Shown: positions 57,000 through 64,000 of the stretch, one piece after another
Layout of the letters: each line of letters starts with the position of its first letter
Numbering within the stretch: the stretch's first letter is position 1
Assembly: GCA_021234155.1 (NCBI GenBank)
Contig: JAJEKV010000080.1
Span: 1,782,182-1,846,181, forward strand
Length of the DNA: 64,000 bases
Origin: Isoetes taiwanensis
Taxonomy: Eukaryota > Streptophyta > Lycopodiopsida > Isoetales > Isoetaceae
Direction of reading: 5' to 3'
Program-made: the position numbers and the translations under genes
The notes under the pieces: model-generated
The model's input: the letters and a program-made list of their open reading frames with translations, nothing else
What the model was told of the DNA's origin: nothing
The model's database searches: none

Positions 57000-58620
57000 C
57001 GTCCGCACTCCCCCGGCCATGGCTACGGTAAGATGGGCCACCGAAAGCTAAGGCTGGGGCCGCCACTAAACGATCCCGATCAGCCATCATGGATAGGGGA
57101 GAGTCGTCCTCCATGAAGAAGGAGGCTCGGACTAAGGCTAAGGCCCCCTCAGCGCGGCCAGCCCGGCTGGAAGGGATTGATTGCTCAGACCACACAGGAA
57201 CTCCTACCTCGACAGAGAATTGGAGCCACGTCAAAGCGGGCATGGAGGCTAACCTGTGCCTACATTGAGGTTAACCGCCGCCCCGGGCAAGGGCATGGCG
57301 GTGGAGATGGAGTCCTACAAACGTGCTTTCGAGAAGGCAACCGGTGGTCGAGAAAAGAAGAGTGCAGGGCTGGAGACCCGCTGCGGCCGCGTAGAAGATG
57401 GCCTTGGCACGGCACGCCAGGCTGACGAGGCGGGCAAGAGCTACGCTAACATGCGGGCGCGCCCTGGGCACTTCGCGTGTTCATGACTCACGGACACCGC
57501 ATGACATAGGAGAAAGGGGCGGGCAATGCAGAGATGATAGTCCGCAGATGTCGGCCGATCCCGAGGAAGGTTGAGAAGCCACCACCACCATGGCACGCGA
57601 GGGAAGCGCGGGCAGCTCTTAGAGCTTGACCCGGAACGGCAGGGTTCTTCCCGGTCACGGTCGAGGGCAGCAGCCCCGGCTACGGGCAGCCGTGTCACGG
57701 GGCACCGACATGCCTCGCTACTCGAGAGCCTAGAGCTCCGAGGGTTGCTGAGGCAGCCATCCATGAAGCAGGGACGGGGTCTCCCTACAGGGTTCATAGT
57801 CAGTGCGGCGTGTAGGCGAGGAAGTGGCTAAGCGGCGGCGGGCCACGCAGAAGGCGGAAGCTCCGACTCGCGAGTAATGAGGACGTGCCCGCACCAAGTA
57901 CCCCCGCAACCCCCAAAGATGCATGTACCGCAGCAGCCAGAATCTCCACCGCCTCACCAAGCCACCCACGCCATCCCAAACGGCACTCACCACTCCCAAA
58001 GACAGCTCCCCAGCCCACCTTTGACCAAGAGGCCGAGAACTCCAAGAGCACGTACTGAGAGTCAATCAGAACCGAGGCATGCCGTAAGAGGAGGGGGAGA
58101 GTTCACCACAACATCCAACACATTCTCGACGGATGACATTCCTCAAGGGCTCACATTTCCGAAAGAAGCCGCCATGGGGTCAGCCGTAGTAAATCAGATA
58201 CAGGTCGGCGGCTAAGTGATGCGAAAGTGTGATGCCGTACATTACAGCCAGGTAAGACAAGGACGCCCCTGATGTGGACCGGGACCTCAATACACCGCGA
58301 CACAAATGTAGAGGCACGCAGATGTGAGCTGTCGTGGTCAGGCATCCGGCCACCAAGGGGGTGCCCGGGATTGTTTCGGAGGCGGGATACATATTTTCCG
58401 CCCGACTGCTGCTGGCTGCGAGACCCGCCAATCGCAGGTGAATGTGGCCATGTACTTTCTCCTCGCTCGGCCCCCCCTTCTCCTGCTCTAATCACCAACT
58501 CCCCTCACGACCCGCCCTCTTAGCCATATATCTTGCCTCACTCCATCTACTTCTCCCACTCGGCCTCTGCTTCCCGTCCTCCCCTTGACTCGATTTGCGC
58601 ATACCCCGCTGCTGGCGACA
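57000..58620 (+). pseudogene. GC-rich LINE, ORF1-like region
   Basis: GC-rich sequence with overlapping plus-strand ORFs: a charged, helix-prone stretch (YKRAFEKATGGREKKSAGLE, 57256-57486) and a Pro/Gln-rich stretch (57877-58215). No zinc knuckle was identified. The ORF1 assignment rests on position just before the endonuclease/RT region and on composition, so it is weak. Confidence 0.4.
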
Positions 58621-58628
58621 AATAGAAA

Positions 58629-61600
58629 TTGTGCCTCACGGGTGGTCTCATGGAATTGTCGAGGCTTCCCTTGGCGAGAAGGAGGGCCGATCTCAACTCA
58701 GTGGCAACCGATATAGATCTCATCTTTCTCATGGAGACATGGGAGCATGTCGGGCACATGCTACCTGATCTGCCAGGTTACCAATATTTCTCGGTCTTCA
58801 ATACGTACCCGGAGACGGAGGGGTCATGGTGGGGTTGCTTGCTACTACCGGACAACCTTGGCACATCTTGTTTACCCTCCGAGGAAAGGCCGAACACAAA
58901 AAGCGGTACTTGTGGGTTCGTGTGCATAATACCAGTGGCAACCCTCTTTTTCTAGCCGCCTGTTATTTCCCTGCACCTTCTATCGCAGCAACTCCGTCAC
59001 GAATAGGATGGACCCTTATGTCGATCTATATGATGACATCTGGCCGGCAAGGCGGTTGGGTAGGGTTAGTCCTTCTTGGGGATTTCAATGCACGGACGAG
59101 TAGAGCAGCCCATGAGACTTGACCCCCACGACGGCGATGTCATAGCCACGCCCCTTGAGGCAACCTGCCCGCGAGGATCGGATGACGGCCCGGGTTACTG
59201 CTTTGGCGACGCAGTTGCTCTGCTTTATGCGGTATTTTTGACTTGATAATTTGCAATGGCACATCATAGTGGCCAGCTTCTCGCAAGTGCGCTGCCGAGG
59301 CGGGGACAATGGGGGAGGGTCTAGTGTGGTGGACTATGTGCTTGTAGTTGCGCAAGATATGCATCTCATCGGTCGTTTCGGGTGGGCAAACTGTGGGGAT
59401 GAGGGGAGATCGACTCGGATCACCTCCACTTTATTTGGACATCGCGAGAACCCCCACTATGCGGCCCTCGCCATCGTCGATTCATTTGGATTATGGCGGC
59501 GAGGAAGGGGACTATCTTGGGATGCTCATGGATGCTCTGCCCGGCAATTCTCACGGACCCCCACACTAAACCGACCAGACGGTTAGTGAGCTATCACGGG
59601 ATCACGGCCGGACATGTGTTTTGGCCCCCCCCGCGTAGCGCCTTTCGGGGCGGCAACCTTTCAGCGTAACCCGGTGGTTTTGATCGCGGTGTAAATATAA
59701 AGCGGCCGGCCGGAGTCACGATACCGGATCCGGTGCCAGCTTGCAGGCCACCACCGCGATACCATGCCCATCGGAAAGGGGACCGAAGCGGTACCTTGCC
59801 TTGCCGGGGCACAGGGAGATGTTCGGCCTGCTGGACACTCATCCTCGAACCTTTTGGCGCAGAGTGCTTCGAAGGCCAGCCCAGCCTACAGGGGACATCA
59901 CACCCGGGCAGTGGGAGCAGTACTTGCAGCAGCTCTATGACCCACCAGGGACGCGTACGCCCATACCCCCACAGGATGGCCCCCCATTGGTTCTCGCGGA
60001 GGAGGATGTTGTGGAGGGCCTACAACTACAGGGTTAATGGGAATGGGAAAGCCTCGGCTATCTGGTGCCGAGTTACTCAAATGGGCGGGGCGGCCCGGTC
60101 GCCGATCCTCACTACCTGTTCAGCGAGCATTGTAGGAAGGTTTCCCAGAAATAATGGACCATAGCGGGGTTGTCCCCATTCACAAAGGCGGGGCGACCCA
60201 CTCTGTCCGACCAATTCAGGGACGCTCATGGTCGGCTTCGGTGTTTGCCAAAGCCCCGTTGGGGGCATTCTCGGCGGCGATTGACCGGCGGGCGGAAAGA
60301 ATGTCGCGAGCCCTCACACAAAAGGAGCTTTAGACCCCGCCACTCAACAATTGACCATATCTTTACAAATGCGGGCATTGATTGAAAGGCAATTCTAAAC
60401 CATCGGCCGGGACTTGTATTGCCGCTTTGTGGACTTGGCGAAGGCTTTCGATCACGGTCCCACGGGAAAAGCTATGGGCTAAGCTGCGTCAATCTGGGGC
60501 TGCCCGGCTACTGCACCGGGGAATGCCATATCTGGTATGAGAGTTGTTTTAGCGTGGATGCGGTGAAGCCAGACCAAGCATTCATCGGTAGTATGTGTCG
60601 GTCGCCCCCCCCTCACCAACACTTTTGGCCTCTACATTGACCCGGTTAGAGCCACGGCTTATTGAGCATGGGGGATGGCATACGACTTTTGCACGGTCAT
60701 CGCCGGCTCATCTATCGCGGGCGATGTTGACCTTTCCGCCCACACCGAAGCTATGTAGTCTCATCACGGATGCCCTAGACATTCTGCCATGCTACGAGAC
60801 ATGCGCGTGAATCTGGCCAAGACGGGTGGTTCTCATATCCTCTTCACGCCACCCCGCCTCTCCTGCTCACATATCGAGGGGCAGTCAGGGAGGTCACGCC
60901 CACCTACAAGTACCTAGGGGTGGAGTTCCCCTCCGGCTCGGTGGGGAGACGCCCATCCGGGCCATGGGTGTAGCAGGTTGGAAAGCCATGCCATGCAACA
61001 ATAGTCACCAGCCCGAGCTCTATGATTGGGGCCATCACTACATCTATTTCTGGGCCGGGTCGAGCCCTCGGCCCTTCCTCAGATGGGGGTCTTCCAGGTT
61101 TGGGGCCCGGGTCATCTCTTTGGCTGACACCTGGAATGACTTGGAGCAGTGTAAGGCATTTTGCACTCGGCACTTGGGTGAAACCTTCACCCCCATATCA
61201 GATTCTTTGCGGCAGAACCGATTCTTACGCGCTTCAAATGGCAGCCCCTTTGATAGACACATCGCCTACTTTCGGAAGTGGTTAATATGGGTGATGCTCT
61301 GCTTCCGCACCGGGCTTTATGCTGTGGGCAATGGGTCCGTAGCGGCTTAGGGCTTGTTGGAGGGGTAAGAGAGATCGGTGGTTCGCCCGGATGGAGCGTG
61401 CGAGAACCTGTGATGCACGCAGGTGGGACCTGAGAGGCCGATCATGGCGTGATACTGCGGGAATACACAGGCGCTTTGCTTCCTTCAAGCTCGGGACCCG
61501 GGCGCTCTAGAGCGGGTCAAAACGGCCCATTACAAGGAGCACATCAACCCGCGTGGCGGGGCCCGCAGCTCTACCTCGGCTCCCAACGCCTCGAAAAGCG

Positions 61601-62118
61601 GGGACTCATTGCATCCATTCGCACATTTGCCCACCATCTCCGCATCGAGGCGAGGCGGTGGATTAAAGGGAGCCCCGCCCGTAACATGCTCTGTCGGTCT
61701 GTCAAACGGGTGCCATTGAGGATGAGTCTCACACTTTCCGAGAGTTGCCCCGGCGATGATCGGATCCGGCCATACACGTTCCCTTAGTACAGCTTTCTGG
61801 ACTTGCCCTTACATTCTTGGATGAATACACCGTCGATGCGTGCTGCGGGATTAGTACATTCAAGAGGTACTGGATCTGCGAGCCCACCTTTGCCCCCGCC
61901 TGGCTGCTCGCTGATCATGCACTATGGGTACGGTACATGAGTGTATATATTTGTGTTTTTGCATTTCGTATATTGGAACAGTTTGTCAGCAGGCTGATTG
62001 CTGCCACGATTTTTCCCTCGAAAACCCTTCGGGGCGGGGGTTTTTTAATCCAAGTAGTAATCCGCTTGCTGCGCTTTTGTATTGGGTCCCATAGACCGAT
62101 TGGTCTCCGTGGACGATA
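58629..62118 (+). pseudogene. GC-rich LINE ORF2 (endonuclease, RT) and 3' end, decayed
   Basis: Endonuclease motifs are VVSWNCRGFPW (near 58640), LIFLMETWEH (catalytic Glu), HGGVACYYR and LLGDFNART. RT relics are RFVDLAKAFD (motif A, near 60430), a LFGLYID-like motif after B (near 60620) and IAGDVDLSA in the place of the YADD box (near 60715), so the catalytic Asp pair is lost. Further on is ELYDWG. The 3' end is TTGGGTCCCATAGACCGATT, GGTCTCCGTGGACGATAA, followed by a TTCC-rich tail. Frameshifts are frequent. The composition is far richer in GC than the flanking DNA. The endonuclease places it among APE-type LINEs; the clade was not determined. Confidence 0.8.
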
Positions 62119-62545
62119 AAAATACCTTCCTTCCTTCCCCTCCCTTCCCTCCCCCTTTTTTTTTCTTTTTGTTCTCAGAATCGATGAAATAAGAAATTGC
62201 ATGCAACAAAACCTATAGATGAGAGTGCGATCTTCTCAATGGAAGCAAAGTGATTTAAAACAAAGTTGGAATCTTCAAATTACAATCTTTTCATTAAGTT
62301 ATCTAAAAAACAACTCTAACGACCCTCAAACATTTCTTCTTTGTCACGTAAGCCTCAAACGTTTATTGACCCAATGAGTATGGGTGAGTTGCTCGATTGT
62401 TGATGCTTACTTTTAAGCTAGGTTTCATATGGATTTCACGTGAATACTTAACAGGCCCTTTAAATGTTGTTGCAACTTATGCAGAGAAAACCACGACAAA
62501 GCAAAGTAAAGACAAAGACTATATGAATGCAAGAACATGGTGTCA
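62119..62545. other. LINE tail (TTCC/TTTT run) and AT-rich sequence; no gene
   Basis: AAATACCTTCCTTCC and a poly-T run follow the LINE end. AT-rich sequence then leads to the legumin-like 3' flank. Nothing else is recognised. Confidence 0.55.
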
Positions 62546-63545
62546 AATATTCTTTCCATTGAACATCATCATATGTAAGTCATATATTTTTCATGCTCGA
62601 CAGCATGTTGTGTACTTCGATAGACACACCACCACATTAGAAGTGGTGATGGAGAGGAAGAATGCAACATATAGAAAAGCTATACAGAGCTTCTCCTCAC
62701 TAGCTGGAACAATAATTGAATCGCTTGGGCAATGAGATGATAGCTCCTCATCCATCTCTGTGCTTGCTCTGAGCACGCTCAACAAGACATCTCTAGGAAT
62801 GCGCCTACAGCGAGAAAGGACGTCGTAGGCTGTATATTCGACATTAGGAGAAGACAAAAATAAATGAATAGAGAAAGTGAGGAGGGAGGCAACATGCAAG
62901 TTTGAACAATCAATGAAAGTGCAGTGTTGGTTTACTGATCATTGTTGATCACTTTAAAAGAGTAGAACCCCTCCTCCTCGGCGAGCAACACATGAGTATG
63001 GGATCTAGGGATCAATGCAAGGTTTCTCTGCCTCACTTCCTCGGCGAGCAACACATGAGGATGGGATCTAGGGATCAATGCACAGTCTCCCTGCATCAGT
63101 TTCCCTTCGGCGACCCTTTTCCCATTGCGCGAAATGACCTCTAGCCTCGTGGATCCTTGGATGATGTAAAAGATTTTGTCACCATTATGGACATAGTTGG
63201 GTGCAAACATGGCTCTTTGACAACATGAAGAAGAAAGCACATGTAAGACAAACCAAACAACTCAGGAAACATGGCTTAGCACCCCCTCTACGCTCCGTCC
63301 CTAAAGCAACATGCTCACCCCTTCTAAGCACAGATAGTGTATTGCCATATGTAAATGTGCAAAAAAGGGCATCCTTCCACTGTTCACCTCATGGGGATCT
63401 CTGTCGTTTCTCATTCTGACCTATGGGAAGCCTGCCCCGAACTGGTGAACAAGGTGGATAGCACGTAGGTTCAAGATGGACCTTTGTGGCTGTATATCCT
63501 GTCTAGAGACCTTAATAATCCCAGTTTGGTTTTGTTGCCTCTCGA
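62546..63545 (-). pseudogene. 11S globulin (legumin)-like pseudogene, copy 2, partial
   Basis: Minus strand: EVNSGRMPF (near 63390), the second cupin barrel MFAPNYVHNGDKIFYIIQGS (63240-62932) with an internal duplication of the LIPRSHPHVLLAEE strand (69 bp, 62968-63105), an intron, and the terminal helix region IPRDVLLSVLRASTEMDEEL (about 62840-62740) followed by a 3' flank shared with copy 1. The 5' end breaks at about 63545 in the LVERQ region, where copy 3's 3' part begins. Stops and the duplication indicate a pseudogene. Confidence 0.75.
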
Positions 63546-64000
63546 CAAAGAACAAATGAATGGAGAAAGTGAGAAGGGAAGCAACATGCCGGTTTGAACA
63601 ATCAATGGAAGTGCAGTATTGGTTTATCGATTGTTGATGATCACTTCAAAAGTGTAGAACCCCTCCTCCCTGGCGAGTAGCACATGAGGATGGGATCTAG
63701 GGATCAATGCAAGGTCTCTCTGCCTTAGCTCCCTTTTGGCGACCCTTTTCCCATTGCTCAAAATGACCTCCAGCCTCATAGATCCTTGGATGACGTAAAC
63801 GGTTTTGTCACCATTGTGGGCGTAGTTTGGCACAAACATGGCTCTCTAACGTCATGAACAAAAAAGCATGCATAAGATAAACCAAACAACTAAGGAAACA
63901 TGGCTTAGCACCCCCTCTACCCTCCGTCCCTAAAGCAATATGCTCACCCCTTCTAAGCCTAGATAGCGTGCTGCCATACACAAATGTGCCAAGAAGGACA
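63546..64000 (-). pseudogene. 11S globulin (legumin)-like pseudogene, copy 3, runs off the window
   Basis: Minus strand: the second cupin barrel MFVPNYAHNGDKTVYVIQGS with LIPRSHPHVLLAREEG (63839-63624) is very close to copy 1. The 3' side ends at a junction with copy 2 near 63545, inside what should be the following intron, so its last exon is missing. The upstream exons lie outside the window. It may belong to a longer intact or broken gene to the right. Confidence 0.72.

Noticed and set aside
58151-61800. Many GC-rich minus-strand ORFs over the LINE region
   Set aside because: They are antisense shadows in GC-rich sequence. Only the plus strand shows endonuclease and RT motifs in order.
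1-64000. CRISPR array, rRNA or tRNA gene
   Set aside because: No regular short repeats with unique spacers and no tRNA cloverleaf or rRNA core sequence were recognised. The TGGTATCAGAGC hits are primer-binding sites of retroelements.

Overview
This window looks like nuclear DNA of a land plant with a TE-rich, gene-poor genome. Two multi-exon genes have clear plant family assignments, with short GT-AG introns of roughly 50-350 bp. They sit among decayed LTR retrotransposons, LINEs, a hAT-type MITE, Helitron ends and seed-storage-type cupin pseudogenes. The old, nested repeats and the absence of any dense gene cluster suggest a large genome (fern, lycophyte, gymnosperm or similar). The species cannot be named from the sequence.

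Layout. 1-4866: 3' part of a decayed Ty3/gypsy-like element with a polypurine tract and 3' LTR, interrupted by a 236-bp MULE-like MITE. 5788-7321 (+): TIM21, seven exons, 284 aa. 10641-13656 (-): a CBS-CBS-CBS-CBS-PB1 membrane protein, 14 exons, 547 aa. The two genes converge. 15354-16054: a TRIM-like mini-retrotransposon. 17398-31411: a nest of one chromovirus family in both orientations around an inverted (minus-strand) Ty3/gypsy pol, with a 1.66-kb solo LTR, a Helitron end and an acyl-ACP thioesterase gene fragment. 31455-50924: a LINE mosaic containing a plus-strand LINE inside a minus-strand LINE, a 625-bp hAT MITE with a perfect 8-bp target duplication, a Copia RNase H remnant and a Helitron 3' end. 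50925-56300: an 11S-globulin (legumin)-like pseudogene on the minus strand, split by a 2.1-kb LTR element and by a 1.58-kb solo LTR. Its signal peptide, TATA box and RY (CATGCATG) motif are still visible. 57000-62118: a GC-rich decayed LINE of a different family. 62546-64000: two more legumin-like pseudogene copies in tandem.

Only TIM21 and the CBS/PB1 gene look intact. TIM21 belongs to the mitochondrial TIM23 import machinery. The CBS/PB1 protein is a predicted tail-anchored regulatory protein. They share no pathway and appear to be neighbours by chance. Nearly everything else is mobile-element history, and its main interest lies in the insertion order, target-site duplications, restored frames and shared termini that can be read directly. 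I found no CRISPR array, rRNA or tRNA gene, and no convincing new multi-gene system. The least explained coding material is the open frame downstream of the gypsy element (2859-4300), the 160-codon ORF at 50427-50909 and the 109-codon ORF at 4909-5238.
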